In this document: one piece after another, positions 44,836-56,422 of the stretch
How the letters are laid out: each line of letters begins with the position of its first letter
How positions within the stretch are numbered: position 1 is the stretch's first letter
Assembly (NCBI GenBank): GCA_001896725.1
Contig: MPPA01000047.1
Coordinates: forward strand, 1-64,000
Length of the DNA: 64,000 nt
Reading direction: 5' to 3'
Source: Methanococcoides sp. EBM-47
GTDB taxonomy: Archaea > Halobacteriota > Methanosarcinia > Methanosarcinales > Methanosarcinaceae
The notes under the pieces: model-generated
Databases searched by the model: none
The model's input: only the letters and a program-made list of their open reading frames with translations
Told to the model about the DNA's origin: nothing
Made by a program: the position numbers and the translations under genes

Positions 44836-46149
44836 ATGGTTTCAAAGAACATTATATGCCCCGTATGCGGTGCATCATGTGACGATGTCATTGTGAACTT
44901 GGACCTCAAAGGTAACACCATTGATGTCCAGAACGCCTGTAAGATGGGTAATGCCAAATTCCAGGAAATTGTGAGCCATCATAGGATAAGGGAACCTATG
45001 GTAAAAGAGAATGGCAAGCTAAGGCCTGCAACATGGGATGAGGCATTGGACAGGGCCGCACAGATCCTCGCAAGTTCCAGAAGACCTTTCTTCTTCATGG
45101 GCAGTGAAACCTCAATCGAAGCACAGGAGGTCGGTCTGCATATGGGGGAATATCTTGGCGGCGCAGTTGACTCTAATGCCACGATCTGCCATGGGCCCAC
45201 AGCAATGGGCATTCAGGAATCTGGCAGGTCTGGAGCTACAGCAGGGCAGGCAAAGAACAGGGCTGACATGATCATCTATTGGGGAACCAATCCTATGGAA
45301 TCCATGCCAAGGCATATGTCTAGATATGGTGTGTTCCCAAGAGGATACTGGACCAAAAAAGGCAGATTTGATCGTACTGTTGTTACAGTGGATCCAAGAA
45401 AGACTCCAACTACAGTGGCTTCTGATCTGCATGTACAGCTTAATCCCAACACTGATTATGAGCTGCTGAGTGCATTGTTCACCATAGTCAATGGGAAAAA
45501 GCCACATCCTTCTGCAGAAGAGATCACCGGCATTCCTATCGGTGTCATGGAACAGGTGGTCACAATGATGAAGGAGTCAAATTTTGTGTCCATCTACGTA
45601 GGACTGGGTGTATCTTCATCTTATGGAAAGCATAGGAATATCGAGATCGCACTGAACCTTGTAAAGGAGATGAACAATTATACAAAGTGCGTGTTGGGAG
45701 CATTGAGAGGTCACTGCAACGTGGCGGGCTTCAATCAGCTTGCATCGTATCTATATGGCTATCCGTTCGGCCTGGATTTCTCAAGGGGTTATCCAAGATA
45801 CAATCCCGGGGAATACACATGTGTGGACCTGCTCAGGGACAGGGATATTGACGCTGCACTGGTGCTCAGTGCTGATCTTGTATGCCACATCCCTGCAGAT
45901 GCCGCAGAGTACATGGCACAGATACCCACAATCTGTATTGATATTGCACCATGTCCCACCACCACGGTATCTGAAGTGGTGCTGCCTGGTGTGATCGATG
46001 CCATGGAATGTGACGGTACTTTCTACAGGCTGGACGATGTGCCAGTGTATTTCCAGCCGTTCACTGAGTCTCCGTTCCCTTATACAAAGAGCAACGAAGA
46101 CACTATGAAACAGCTTTTCGACAGAGTGAAGAAACTTAAGGAAGCATGA
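44836..46149 (+). CDS. fmdB: Formylmethanofuran dehydrogenase catalytic subunit B
   Basis: The 437-aa Mo/W-bis-MGD oxidoreductase reduces CO2 to formate. A [4Fe-4S] cluster site is formed by CPVCGASCDD (Cys8, Cys11, Cys15) and Cys35. Cys118 in NATICHGPTAMG is the expected metal ligand, at the position known for FwdB. Whether the metal is Mo or W cannot be told from sequence, but the F-A-C-D-B order fits the Mo-type operon. Downstream fdhD overlaps by 4 nt. Confidence 0.94.
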   Translation: MVSKNIICPVCGASCDDVIVNLDLKGNTIDVQNACKMGNAKFQEIVSHHRIREPMVKENGKLRPATWDEALDRAAQILASSRRPFFFMGSETSIEAQEVGLHMGEYLGGAVDSNATICHGPTAMGIQESGRSGATAGQAKNRADMIIYWGTNPMESMPRHMSRYGVFPRGYWTKKGRFDRTVVTVDPRKTPTTVASDLHVQLNPNTDYELLSALFTIVNGKKPHPSAEEITGIPIGVMEQVVTMMKESNFVSIYVGLGVSSSYGKHRNIEIALNLVKEMNNYTKCVLGALRGHCNVAGFNQLASYLYGYPFGLDFSRGYPRYNPGEYTCVDLLRDRDIDAALVLSADLVCHIPADAAEYMAQIPTICIDIAPCPTTTVSEVVLPGVIDAMECDGTFYRLDDVPVYFQPFTESPFPYTKSNEDTMKQLFDRVKKLKEA

Positions 46150-46976
46150 GACCGGACCAGTACGCGCGTAATTCTTCCGTAAAGAGGGAATTCAGCAGGA
46201 GTGAGTATATCACTCCTTCTCTTTATACCACCATAGCGTGTACGGAGATCTCTGGTGGTCATAGAAAACAAATAGAAGTGGACGTTATTATAGAAGAGGT
46301 ATTTGACCTTTTCATCAATGATATCCACCTTACCACTTTTTATGCAAGCCCATGGGAACTCGAAGAGCTTGCAGTTGGGTTCCTGGTCTGTGAAGGTTTT
46401 ATCAGCAGGGATGATATCCGTAGCATACTTTCCATTGATGTCGGTCCTAGAAGGATAGATTGTAATATCGATATAGATGTTTCCCAGCTTTTCGATCCCA
46501 GACGTGTGGAAAGATGTGGCTCCACTCTTTTTACGCCTAAGGACCGTCCCTTATTGCCAAAGGATGTGTTTTTCAGCCCACGGGTGATCTTCGATGCTAT
46601 AGGAAAATTGAAAGAATGGGGCAATGCATGGAAAAAAACTGGCGGTGCTCATTCTTCACTGGTATGTGACCCATCTGGTGAGATCCTTGTGTTCTGCGAG
46701 GATATCGGACGCTCTTGTTCTGTGGACAAGGCTGTTGGAAAGGCACTGCTTGAAGGCATAGATGTTTCTAAGTGCGCGCTTGTCACTACTGGCAGGCTTG
46801 CAAGTACTATGGTTTCAAAGGCTATATGCTCTGGTTTTCCTCTCATGGCCAGTAAAGGCGCCACTGTGGAAGAAGCAGTATTACTTGCACGGAGCGCAGA
46901 TCTGACCCTTGTAGGTTTTGTAAGAGAACCTAATATGTATGTGTATAATGGAGAATATAGATTGATATATGCATAA
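46146..46976 (+). CDS. fdhD: FdhD-like sulfurtransferase (Mo/W cofactor maturation)
   Basis: The 276-aa protein fits the FdhD family that transfers sulfur to the molybdenum/tungsten centre of formate dehydrogenases: LAVGFLVCEGFI, KKTGGAHSSLVCD, VFCEDIGRSCSVDKAVGKAL and GFPLMASKGATVEEAV. The loop that carries two cysteines in E. coli FdhD here shows one (VERCGSTLF). Its overlap with fmdB suggests it matures formylmethanofuran dehydrogenase. This link is inference from context and the shared bis-MGD chemistry. Confidence 0.88.
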   Translation: MRPDQYARNSSVKREFSRSEYITPSLYTTIACTEISGGHRKQIEVDVIIEEVFDLFINDIHLTTFYASPWELEELAVGFLVCEGFISRDDIRSILSIDVGPRRIDCNIDIDVSQLFDPRRVERCGSTLFTPKDRPLLPKDVFFSPRVIFDAIGKLKEWGNAWKKTGGAHSSLVCDPSGEILVFCEDIGRSCSVDKAVGKALLEGIDVSKCALVTTGRLASTMVSKAICSGFPLMASKGATVEEAVLLARSADLTLVGFVREPNMYVYNGEYRLIYA

Positions 46977-47084
46977 TTTTAGTGTTGGATGAAAAGAGCT
47001 ATATTTGATCAGGGCTTAAAGGCATCCAAGCGAGTAACACTTTTAACAATATTATTGTTACAAAAATACAAAAAGGTGATATAC

Positions 47085-47483
47085 ATGAGTGATAAAATTG
47101 GTATCCTTGCCATAGGACACGGCAGCAGATTGCCCTACAACAACCAGGTAGTTACTGAAATTGCAGACATGATATCAAAAAAGCATCCTGAGTACGTTGT
47201 GAGAGCGGGATTTATGGAAATGAGCACTCCTTCTCTGGAAGATGCATTACTTTCATTTGAAGGCACTGGTGTGAGTACGATAGTTGCTGTACCGGTATTC
47301 CTTGCATCAGGTGTGCATATCACTAAAGATATTCCCAATATATTGAAGCTGGACCCGGAAACCAATCAGGGTAGTGTCCAAATGAATGGTATGCAGGTAA
47401 AGATCCTCTATGGAAAACCCCTTGGGAGCGATGAGCTCATTGCTGACCTGATCTTTAAAAGGGCACAGGAAGTTCTCCAATAA
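47085..47483 (+). CDS. cfbA: Short CbiX-type chelatase (sirohydrochlorin cobalto/nickelochelatase)
   Basis: The 132-aa class II chelatase inserts Co or Ni into sirohydrochlorin; in methanogens this family serves both cobamide and coenzyme F430 synthesis (CfbA). Motifs are [15 protein letters not shown], with the catalytic His, and [19 protein letters not shown], with the second His. Start ATG 47085, with AAGGTGAT upstream, replaces a longer upstream frame. It ends before a strong terminator. Confidence 0.93.
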   Translation: MSDKIGILAIGHGSRLPYNNQVVTEIADMISKKHPEYVVRAGFMEMSTPSLEDALLSFEGTGVSTIVAVPVFLASGVHITKDIPNILKLDPETNQGSVQMNGMQVKILYGKPLGSDELIADLIFKRAQEVLQ

Positions 47484-47486
47484 TAA

Positions 47487-47513
47487 CTGTGTTGCATAAC
47501 ACAGCCTTTTTTT
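47487..47513 (+). terminator. Intrinsic terminator-like hairpin with T-run
   Basis: CTGTGTT (47487-47493) and AACACAG (47498-47504) form a perfect 7-bp stem with loop GCAT, followed by CC and a run of T. It is 4 nt after the cfbA stop, closing the fmd-fdhD-cfbA stretch. Confidence 0.75.
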
Positions 47514-47725
47514 TAGCTCGGAATTACTATTGAAAGTTCGTCATTTTCAATATATTTAAACATAGCTGTGCTTATAATCCTATTTACTGGTATTTTTTAT
47601 GATCTTGTTGTCTGCATCTTTTACTATTGCTCTGTGGGCAGCTGCCACACTGGTCTAGAGATCATAAGTTTCTAAAGAAGCCTTTGTTATGTTAAATTTA
47701 AATATTATTTTACGAATCATATATT

Positions 47726-48430
47726 ATGAAGAACGCGGAATTATCTCAAAAACTTGTAGAACTATTAGACCTTAGATATGAACCAATAGGTGTTAAAATA
47801 ATAAGGAAGGGAGAAAACCTTCCAGAAGGGTTCACAGAACCTGCAAATAACATCAGACATTGCCAATCCATCATGAGGGCAAGAAATGGCGAATCTTTTT
47901 TAATTCCCGCTGAAAAGCATGCATGTGTAGTGGGCGCATCAAGCCTGGGTCTGGTTCCAACTCCTCCTAAGGTAAAATCTGGTGAATTCCATACGAATCT
48001 TGCAATGTTCGAATGTACCGATGCAGCTTCGAACATGATATCCCAACGTCCTGAATTAGAAGAGGGTAGTGCAATTGCAACTGTTGTTGGTCCGTTAAAG
48101 CTTTTCAAATTCGAACCCGATGTTGTGATCCTGGTGGATGTCCCGGAGACCCTTTATTGGCTGGTGCCGGCAGCGACCTTCTTTGAAGGAGGCAGGCAAA
48201 CCTTCAGCACAGCGGCCTTCCAGGCAACTTGTGTAGATACTACCCTCATTCCTCTGCTCACGGGTAAAATGAACATGTGCCTTGGATGTTTTGGATGCCG
48301 CAGGTCTACAGATATCAAAAATGAGGAAATGATAGCAGGAATACCATATGTGAACCTGGAAAAAATGGTTGAGGCACTTGAGAAGATACATGATGGACCA
48401 ATGCAAAAGGCAAGAAAGAAAAAGGGTTAA
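47726..48430 (+). CDS. DUF169 family protein
   Basis: The 234-aa protein belongs to the DUF169 family of archaeal and bacterial proteins of unknown function. It has the N-terminal LDLRYEPIGVKII, RHCQSIMRAR, EKHACVVGASSLGL and a C-terminal cysteine cluster CLGCFGCRRSTDI that could hold a metal or Fe-S site. A box A-like TTTAAATAT lies about 22-30 nt upstream, and there is no ribosome site, so the mRNA may be leaderless. It is convergent with a paralogue. Confidence 0.8.
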   Translation: MKNAELSQKLVELLDLRYEPIGVKIIRKGENLPEGFTEPANNIRHCQSIMRARNGESFLIPAEKHACVVGASSLGLVPTPPKVKSGEFHTNLAMFECTDAASNMISQRPELEEGSAIATVVGPLKLFKFEPDVVILVDVPETLYWLVPAATFFEGGRQTFSTAAFQATCVDTTLIPLLTGKMNMCLGCFGCRRSTDIKNEEMIAGIPYVNLEKMVEALEKIHDGPMQKARKKKG

Positions 48431-48514
48431 GAGATCTACCCCTCTTTGGCCCTCTATTTATTTAGAAAATTAGTCAAAAAAGTATTTGAATTTTCATTTT
48501 AAGAAAAAAAATGT

Positions 48515-49201
48515 TCAGTTACTGAACATCGTTCTTGCGGATGCCACAAGTCCTGGCAGCATGTCAACAGGTACGCTTATGATCATCTCTTCTTCTTTTA
48601 TTTCAGTGTACTTGCGACTGCCGCTGCAGCCCACGGTCACACCCGCTTCCCCTGAAATATACGGATAGGCCACTCCATCTGCACAGACACTTTGTTTGCC
48701 TGCAAAACTTGCATTGATACGTCCTCCATTTTTATGTAACAGTGCCTGCGAAAGTTCCATTACCATTTTTGGGTTTGTAATTATAAGGATCACATCAGGA
48801 TCAAATGTTGCATTTTCCAATGGTGAGTACAATACGGCTTTTACAGAATGTCCAGGCACATAAGGTACTTTTTCCATAGTGCTCCTGGCAGCATCCATGG
48901 AATCAAAATGGTTAAGATGATAATATACTTCTCCCCTCTTTAGCTTTTCACCCATTTCGGTAAGCCCCATTACTGCTGCACCTCCTTTGCACATATGGTC
49001 ATCAATGATCGTATAGAACTGAGACCCATTTCTTCTTACATTGTCAACCATCTGGCAGTGCCTTGTCTTTTCTGATATTCTCGGCACGTCAGCCGGTAGT
49101 TCTTCATCTGCCCTGACAAGGCGTACGGCTACAGGTGATGTTTTTAGATGGAGTACATCTATGAGTTCTTTTCCTAATCTCTGGACCTCTTCGTTGTTCA
49201 T
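48515..49201 (-). CDS. DUF169 family protein, second paralogue
   Basis: The 228-aa paralogue shares RHCQMVDNVRR, DDHMCKGGAAVMGL and the PDVILIITNP strand, but where the first has CLGCFGCRR this reads VGCSGSRKYTEI, losing two cysteines. The start ATG 49201 (GGAGAAG site) is preferred over a longer upstream frame. Function unknown; paralogy and reversed orientation suggest an old duplication with divergence. Confidence 0.8.
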   Translation of the reverse strand: MNNEEVQRLGKELIDVLHLKTSPVAVRLVRADEELPADVPRISEKTRHCQMVDNVRRNGSQFYTIIDDHMCKGGAAVMGLTEMGEKLKRGEVYYHLNHFDSMDAARSTMEKVPYVPGHSVKAVLYSPLENATFDPDVILIITNPKMVMELSQALLHKNGGRINASFAGKQSVCADGVAYPYISGEAGVTVGCSGSRKYTEIKEEEMIISVPVDMLPGLVASARTMFSN

Positions 49202-49378
49202 GTGATCTTCTCCTATCTCGATCATATGTTTTAGTCGGCTGTGCGAATAATATGCAAAGGGGTATATGTAGTTTATCAAATAGGGATTTTGTTCCATCAA
49301 GGGATGTATGATACATGCAACGTATAATAAATAGTAAAATTTCCGGCCACTATGTCAATAATGGCCGGATCAGCATGT

Positions 49379-52033
49379 TCAGACCTTCTGGCTAACATCC
49401 AGTGCGATCTGATCGTCCCTGATATCCGCAACTACGGTGGAACCTTCAGCAACCTGGCCTGAAACTATGAGCTTTGCTACTTTTGTTTCAACCTCGTTCT
49501 GGATGACGCGCTTAAGAGGCCTTGCACCAAAGGACTCACTATACCCTGTCCTGCCCAGATATTGCTTTGCACTATCGGTGATCTCCAGTTGTATTCTCTT
49601 ATCTTTGAGCCTTGCCACAAGGTCCGCCACTTTGAGATCAACTATATGGACCAGTTCATCAGGCCTGAGGGCATGGAATATGGCTATTTCATCGATACGG
49701 TTTAGGAACTCAGGTCTGAAGTACTTGCCGAGCTCACTGAGTGCCTTTGCCTGCAACTGCTCATATCCATATCCTTCCTTGTGGGTTATTTCTGGCATGC
49801 CTTGTTCAGGCCTGTATGTACCGTCAGGCACGTCCAGGAGTTTGGTCAGATCACCTGCAAAGATGTTCGAGGTCATGATGAGCAGCGTGTTCTTAAAGTC
49901 CACGGTCCTGCCTTTGGAATCAGTCAGCCTTCCATCATCTAGTATCTGCAACATGACATTGAATACATCAGGATGAGCTTTTTCTATCTCATCAAAGAGC
50001 ACCACTGCATACGGTCTTCTCCTCACGGCCTCCGTGAGCTGGCCACCTTCATCATGGCCGATATAACCCGGTGGTGCACCTATCATACGGGCAACTGTAT
50101 GCTTTTCCATATATTCGGACATGTCTATACGGATCATGTTGTTCTCGTCATCGAAGAGTTCAGCTGCAAGGGCTTTTGCAAGTTCTGTCTTTCCTACACC
50201 CGTAGGTCCAAGGAATATAAAGCTTCCAATTGGCCTCTTTGGGTCCTTGATACCTGCATAGGCACGGACCACCGCATCAGCTACTGCCTTTACAGCTTCG
50301 TTCTGACCTATGATGCGCTTGTGCAGATTATCCTCTATATGTATAAGCTTCTCCCGCTGTCCTTCAAGGAGCTTGGTAACGGGTATCTTAGTCCAGACCG
50401 AAACGACGTCTGCAATATCCTCTTCACCCACTTCTTCACTCAGCAGCATCTCATCCTGTGTTCTCTTAAGTGCCTCTTCTTCCTGAGCATACTGATGTTG
50501 CAGGGGAATAAGGGTCCCATACTTCAGTTTAGATGCCAGCTCCAGGTTATTATCGTTCTCGGCAAGTTCAAGCTGCACTTTAGCATCTTCTATCTGCTGC
50601 TTGATGGAGCTGAGCTTGGCTATTGTTTCTTTTTCCTGGTCCCATCTTGCACGCATGGCATCAGATTCTGCACGGATGTCGGCAAGTTCCTTCTCCAATG
50701 CTTCGAAGCGTTCCTTGGATGCTTCATCCTTTTCTTTTTTCAGTGCCTCTTTTTCGATCTCAAGCTGCATTATCTTACGATCAGCCTCGTCCAGTTCTGC
50801 AGGCTTGCTATCTATGGCAGTCCTCTTCTTTGCAGCAGCTTCATCCACCAGGTCGATAGCCTTGTCAGGCAGGAACCTGTCTGCTATGTACCTGTGGCTC
50901 ATGACAGCTGCTGCCACCAGAGCAGAATCCTTCAAACGCACACCATGGTGCACCTCGTATTTTTCCTTAAGTCCACGCAGGATGGATATTGTATCTTCCA
51001 CTGTAGGCTGCTCCACCATCACGGGCAGGAAACGGCGTTCTAGGGCTGCATCCTTTTCTATATACTTACGGTATTCGTTCAGTGTGGTAGCTCCTATACA
51101 ATGCAGCTCACCACGTGCCAGCATGGGCTTGAGCAGATTACCAGCATCCATTGCCCCTTCTGCGGCCCCGGCACCTACTATGGTGTGAAGTTCATCAATG
51201 AACAGGATTATCTGTCCATCTGATTCAGCAACCTCTTTAAGTACAGCCTTAAGCCGTTCTTCGAATTCACCTCTGAACTTGGCACCTGCGATAAGTGCTC
51301 CCATATCAAGGGCAACGATACGCTTGTCCTTCATGGAGTCAGGCACATCTCTCTTTGCAATACGTTGTGCAAGTGCTTCGATTATGGCTGTCTTACCTAC
51401 ACCCGCCTCACCGATAAGCACAGGGTTGTTCTTTCTGCGCCGGGATAGGATCTCTATGGTACGCCTTATTTCCTGTTCTCTGCCGATAACGGGATCAAGT
51501 TTGCCATGTGAAGCCAGCTCAGTGAAATCTATGCCATACTTCTTAAGTGGCTCCATTGTATCTTCCGGATTCTCTGAAGTAATGCGCCTCCCTCCTCTTA
51601 CCTCCTTGATGGCAATAAGCAAACGGTCCTTTGTTATACCTTCTCCTGCAAGTATTTTACCTGCCACAGAATCCTTTTCTTCTGCCATCGCTATAAGCAG
51701 GTGTTCCACACTGACGAACTCGTCCTGCATCTTGCCTGCTGTTTTGCTGGCAGAGTCCAGCACTCTTCTGAGTGTCTGGGTCATGTAAACCTGCTCTCCT
51801 CCGGGACCAGATACCTGCGGCAGGCTTGCCAGCTTTTCCTCTACCTTCTCGGTGACCCTTCCCAGTTCCACATCGAGCTTTTTCAGCAATGTGGGCACTA
51901 ATCCCCCTGTTTGCTCTAACATTGCCAGGAGCAGATGCTCACAATCTATCTGCTGGTTATGATATCTGGCAGCTATCGTGGTTGAACCCTGAATAGCTTC
52001 CTGGGCTTTCTGAGTGAAACGATTTAGATCCAT
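49379..52033 (-). CDS. clpB: ATP-dependent disaggregase ClpB
   Basis: The 884-aa Hsp100 protein has an N-domain (about 1-150), a first AAA module with GEAGVGKT and [19 protein letters not shown], a coiled-coil middle domain (about 400-530) and a second AAA module with [14 protein letters not shown] and [18 protein letters not shown]. Working with Hsp70, ClpB pulls apart aggregates. It is essentially a bacterial protein, found in few archaea, and here stands with other heat-shock genes on one strand. An AGGGGG site precedes the ATG. Confidence 0.96.
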   Translation of the reverse strand: MDLNRFTQKAQEAIQGSTTIAARYHNQQIDCEHLLLAMLEQTGGLVPTLLKKLDVELGRVTEKVEEKLASLPQVSGPGGEQVYMTQTLRRVLDSASKTAGKMQDEFVSVEHLLIAMAEEKDSVAGKILAGEGITKDRLLIAIKEVRGGRRITSENPEDTMEPLKKYGIDFTELASHGKLDPVIGREQEIRRTIEILSRRRKNNPVLIGEAGVGKTAIIEALAQRIAKRDVPDSMKDKRIVALDMGALIAGAKFRGEFEERLKAVLKEVAESDGQIILFIDELHTIVGAGAAEGAMDAGNLLKPMLARGELHCIGATTLNEYRKYIEKDAALERRFLPVMVEQPTVEDTISILRGLKEKYEVHHGVRLKDSALVAAAVMSHRYIADRFLPDKAIDLVDEAAAKKRTAIDSKPAELDEADRKIMQLEIEKEALKKEKDEASKERFEALEKELADIRAESDAMRARWDQEKETIAKLSSIKQQIEDAKVQLELAENDNNLELASKLKYGTLIPLQHQYAQEEEALKRTQDEMLLSEEVGEEDIADVVSVWTKIPVTKLLEGQREKLIHIEDNLHKRIIGQNEAVKAVADAVVRAYAGIKDPKRPIGSFIFLGPTGVGKTELAKALAAELFDDENNMIRIDMSEYMEKHTVARMIGAPPGYIGHDEGGQLTEAVRRRPYAVVLFDEIEKAHPDVFNVMLQILDDGRLTDSKGRTVDFKNTLLIMTSNIFAGDLTKLLDVPDGTYRPEQGMPEITHKEGYGYEQLQAKALSELGKYFRPEFLNRIDEIAIFHALRPDELVHIVDLKVADLVARLKDKRIQLEITDSAKQYLGRTGYSESFGARPLKRVIQNEVETKVAKLIVSGQVAEGSTVVADIRDDQIALDVSQKV

Positions 52034-52318
52034 ACTTTTCCCCCTATGGTTCCATATTAAATAGTCAATGATCGTGTCATGTCTTATAAGCTCTGTTCTG
52101 TTTGCTGTACTAAAAAAATGCTATTGGTTTTCCACAATGATCCCTAACTAGTGGAAAATCGACTTTGCTGCTGCCATGGACCAGCACGTAAAAAGAATTG
52201 TAGGACCATGATCTGAAGGCCATGCTCACGCACCCATATGGATGCAATAATATTATAGAGAGATCTGATAAGCCTGCTTTTCAAGTAATAAGAATTATCT
52301 GATCTCCCTATAATTTTT
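52034..52318. other. Intergenic region between hsp20 and clpB
   Basis: This 285-nt gap lies between genes on the same strand and probably contains a separate clpB promoter or leader. No ORF with support and no hairpin with T-run was seen. Confidence 0.4.
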
Positions 52319-52780
52319 TCACTCGATGAGGATCTTTTTTCTCTCTTCGATCTGCAGTTTCGGCAGTTCAACAGTAAGAACACCGTTCTCCAGTTTTGCT
52401 TTGGCACCCTCTGATGTTACTGCTTCAGGCAGTGTGAGCGCCCTTGAGAACATTTTGTATGTACGTTCCCTGCGCGTGTAGCCTTCCTCCTCGCTTTCGG
52501 TCTCAGTACCAGACTTTGCTGAGATACTGATGAGATTGTCCTGGATATCGATGTTGACATCCTGCTTATCAACACCAGGAAGGTCAGCCGTTACTATAAG
52601 TTTATCTCCCTTGTCCTGAATGTCCACAAGAGGAGCCAGGGTATCAGCTTCAGTCCAGCGGTCTCCCAAGGTCATATCCTTGAACATGCTGTTCAACTGC
52701 TGCTGCATTTGTCTCATCTCATCAAAGGGATCCCATCTTGCTGTTCTTACTGGAGTCCATCTTGTCAGTCCAAATTTCAT
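52319..52780 (-). CDS. Small heat-shock protein (Hsp20/alpha-crystallin)
   Basis: The 153-aa chaperone has a Q-rich N-terminal arm, an alpha-crystallin domain (about 48-140; ADLPGVDKQDVNIDIQ, the AKLENGVLTVELPK end), and a short tail. The two hydrophobic residues of the C-terminal I-x-I motif are not obvious. It lies between groEL and clpB on the same strand. Confidence 0.93.
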   Translation of the reverse strand: MKFGLTRWTPVRTARWDPFDEMRQMQQQLNSMFKDMTLGDRWTEADTLAPLVDIQDKGDKLIVTADLPGVDKQDVNIDIQDNLISISAKSGTETESEEEGYTRRERTYKMFSRALTLPEAVTSEGAKAKLENGVLTVELPKLQIEERKKILIE

Positions 52781-52856
52781 TGCCTTTCACCTCTCTATTT
52801 AAGCTGTTTTTGATATCATAGTAGAATCTATCATTATTTTAATAAAAAAAATACGA

Positions 52857-54476
<1,620 letters not shown>

Positions 54477-54530
54477 TCATCTCCTATCTTTCGTTTATGA
54501 TTTTTCTTATTCTGTAATGCTTTGTTTCTT

Positions 54531-54806
54531 TCATTTTTCAATCACTGCAAGCAGGTCCTTAAAGTCAATGAATACGTGCAGTTCACCATCGATATCCACT
54601 TCATCGCTTCTGTAACCACCGTATATTACGTGGTCTCCTTTTTTTACAGGCAGCTCACGCCCATCATCAAATGTTCCCACAGCGACAACAACACCTTCTT
54701 TTTTTTCTTCTTTAGCTGATTCTGGCAGGTATATACCGCTATCTGTCTTTTCGGCCTGTTTGACCACTTTTATTAAAACTCTCTCTCCTATCGGTTTGAT
54801 GATCAT
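54531..54806 (-). CDS. groS: Co-chaperonin GroES
   Basis: The 91-aa subunit caps the GroEL ring. IKPIGERVLIKV at the N-terminus, a mobile loop (EKTDSGIYLPESAKEE) and DHVIYGGYRSDEV are visible. ATG 54806 has a strong GGAGGAT site 8 nt upstream; a longer frame upstream has none. It is the first gene of the heat-shock run. Confidence 0.95.
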   Translation of the reverse strand: MIIKPIGERVLIKVVKQAEKTDSGIYLPESAKEEKKEGVVVAVGTFDDGRELPVKKGDHVIYGGYRSDEVDIDGELHVFIDFKDLLAVIEK

Positions 54807-54877
54807 TGCTGATATCCTCCAAATGAAACTATGCCAACTGTCCAGCTGGCTTGTGTGCACCTATATTGTTTACCTAA

Positions 54878-54885
54878 TATATAAA
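54878..54885 (-). promoter_or_regulatory. Box A of the groES-groEL operon
   Basis: TTTATATA on the minus strand lies 72-79 nt upstream of groES. Transcription would start about 25 nt downstream (near 54855), leaving a leader of about 50 nt. A short palindrome CCAGCTGG (54842-54849) lies in that leader. Confidence 0.55.
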
Positions 54886-54944
54886 AGTTGTGGGTTTTAG
54901 ATAAATCATTTTTATTAAATCGAAATGATATCGATAAAAAATAG

Positions 54945-54962
54945 TAACTTATATATAAGTTA
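54945..54962. promoter_or_regulatory. Perfect 18-bp palindrome over the box A of the regulator gene
   Basis: TAACTTATATATAAGTTA reads the same on both strands. Its centre lies 29 nt before the ATG at 54982, where a box A is expected for a leaderless transcript, so a dimer bound here would block TBP. It is also about 60-80 nt from the groES box A. Autoregulation and groESL control are inference. Confidence 0.55.
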
Positions 54963-54981
54963 TACAAGATATGTACTATCT

Positions 54982-55398
54982 ATGACCCAGCAGAACCAGC
55001 AAATCGTTCTGATAAGCCTTGAAAAACCCAGGGACAAGAACCTTGAGGATGATGTCAGATGGTTGTGTGACAGCTTCGGGCTTTCATCCGGTAGGGACAC
55101 TGAGGACATGGTTCTCAGAATAATAATGGATATGTTACGGATGCTGGCTGAGGAAGACAGAGTGACCTCTGAGTCTATAGCTGATAATCTTGACGTAAGG
55201 CTTGCACGCGTGAACCATCATCTGCGCAACCTTATAGGTTCAGGTATGATCTACAGGAGAAAAAGGTTGCTCTACCTGCGTGGAGGAAGCCTCAAGGCAG
55301 CGGTTCAGGAAATGAGAAAAGATTCTGAACGTATTCTTGATGAACTGGAGGTCATGGCCGAAGAGATAGACAGAAAAATGGGCTTGAAGAACAGATAA
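54982..55398 (+). CDS. Winged-helix regulator divergent from groES
   Basis: The 138-aa protein has a winged-helix fold (about 48-100) with the ArsR/MarR-like recognition helix TSESIADNLDVRLARVNHHL and a wing around YRRKRLLYLRG, then a C-terminal helix. No ribosome site precedes the ATG, and a box A sits 29 nt upstream, suggesting a leaderless mRNA. It is divergent from the heat-shock genes and is a good candidate to regulate them; it is not clearly Phr. Confidence 0.7.
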   Translation: MTQQNQQIVLISLEKPRDKNLEDDVRWLCDSFGLSSGRDTEDMVLRIIMDMLRMLAEEDRVTSESIADNLDVRLARVNHHLRNLIGSGMIYRRKRLLYLRGGSLKAAVQEMRKDSERILDELEVMAEEIDRKMGLKNR

Positions 55399-55422
55399 AT
55401 TATGGATGTCTATCTTCTCTTT

Positions 55423-56256
55423 TTATTTTTCCATATCATGCACCCAGAAACCGCCTTCTAGTGTCAGTTCTTTCTTCCACACCGGTACTTCCGACTTTAG
55501 CATTTCCAGAGCATCACTAAGGGCTATGAACAGTTCCTGCCTGTGTGCAGCAGCGACGACTATGTAAACAATATCTTCTCCAGGTCCGATAGTGCCAGTA
55601 CGGTGGTGCATCCTTATATCCAGCACTCCCTCTCTTTGCATAAGTTCGTGACAAATCTTTTGCATTGCCTCCTCGGCAACTTTTTCATATTTCTCAAAAT
55701 ACAATGCCTTTGTTTCCACATCTTCAGAAAATTGTCTGACGATCCCGGTAAATGTACCGATACCACCTGTATGTTTTATCTTTTGTCCCTGCTTTACCTG
55801 TTCTATGAGCAATGGGAGAGTTATCCAATCCTCTTGTTGATTAACGAGCTCAGCGAGTATATCAATGTTCCAGTCCCCTCTTGCTGGCAGCCTGGATACT
55901 ACATTCTTTATCTCGTTGATATTTTCCAGCTCTCCGAGAACTATCTTTGGTAAGTTGCTTTTCTTAGCTCCCTCCACCACTGCAAAGTCCAAGCCCTTAT
56001 CTGCTAGGGCATCAAGTGCCTTGCTAAGAGAAGGATTGCGACCCACAAGCACAAGTTCGCTATCTGTTAGTGCCACCACGGCCTCGGCCCCTGCATCAAA
56101 ATGTTTACCTGTATCAGTGTTCTTGGGATTGAACCGATGATGGAACATCTGTTTTACAGTACCGACCTTGCCTCTTTTTGAAAGGGTTTTCACTAGCTGT
56201 GTGACCAGTGTCGTTTTACCTGTTCCCTTATAGCCGACCACGCTTATGACTTTCAT
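55423..56256 (-). CDS. MobB-MoaE fusion: molybdopterin cofactor synthesis
   Basis: The 277-aa protein joins a MobB GTPase-like domain (about 1-140; VVGYKGTGKTTLVTQL, FDAGAEAVVA, FAVVEGAKKS) that supports guanine dinucleotide addition to a MoaE domain (about 145-277; GTFTGIVRQF, MHHRTGTIGPGED, VPVWKKELTLEGGFWV) that is the catalytic part of molybdopterin synthase. ATG 56256 is preferred. Both are needed for the bis-MGD cofactor of the Fmd enzyme encoded 9 kb away. Confidence 0.92.
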   Translation of the reverse strand: MKVISVVGYKGTGKTTLVTQLVKTLSKRGKVGTVKQMFHHRFNPKNTDTGKHFDAGAEAVVALTDSELVLVGRNPSLSKALDALADKGLDFAVVEGAKKSNLPKIVLGELENINEIKNVVSRLPARGDWNIDILAELVNQQEDWITLPLLIEQVKQGQKIKHTGGIGTFTGIVRQFSEDVETKALYFEKYEKVAEEAMQKICHELMQREGVLDIRMHHRTGTIGPGEDIVYIVVAAAHRQELFIALSDALEMLKSEVPVWKKELTLEGGFWVHDMEK

Positions 56257-56422
56257 ATACATTCCTATGTAAATCAATAATATAAACAGAACGTAGGGTT
56301 GTAAGACATAAGATTAAAAGATCCTGCCGATAAAGGTCTACGCCCACTAATAATTATATTATGTTTATTTTAATTTAATAAATATAGAATAATTTATATT
56401 GTATTGAGTAATTGGGGAGATC

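Noticed and set aside
46989-47084. N-terminal extension of the cfbA frame
   Set aside because: The ATG at 47085 has an AAGGTGAT site and gives the family N-terminus; the extension is low complexity.
49973-51043. 356-codon plus-strand ORF
   Set aside because: It is antisense to clpB, whose family assignment is certain, and it shows no recognisable domain.
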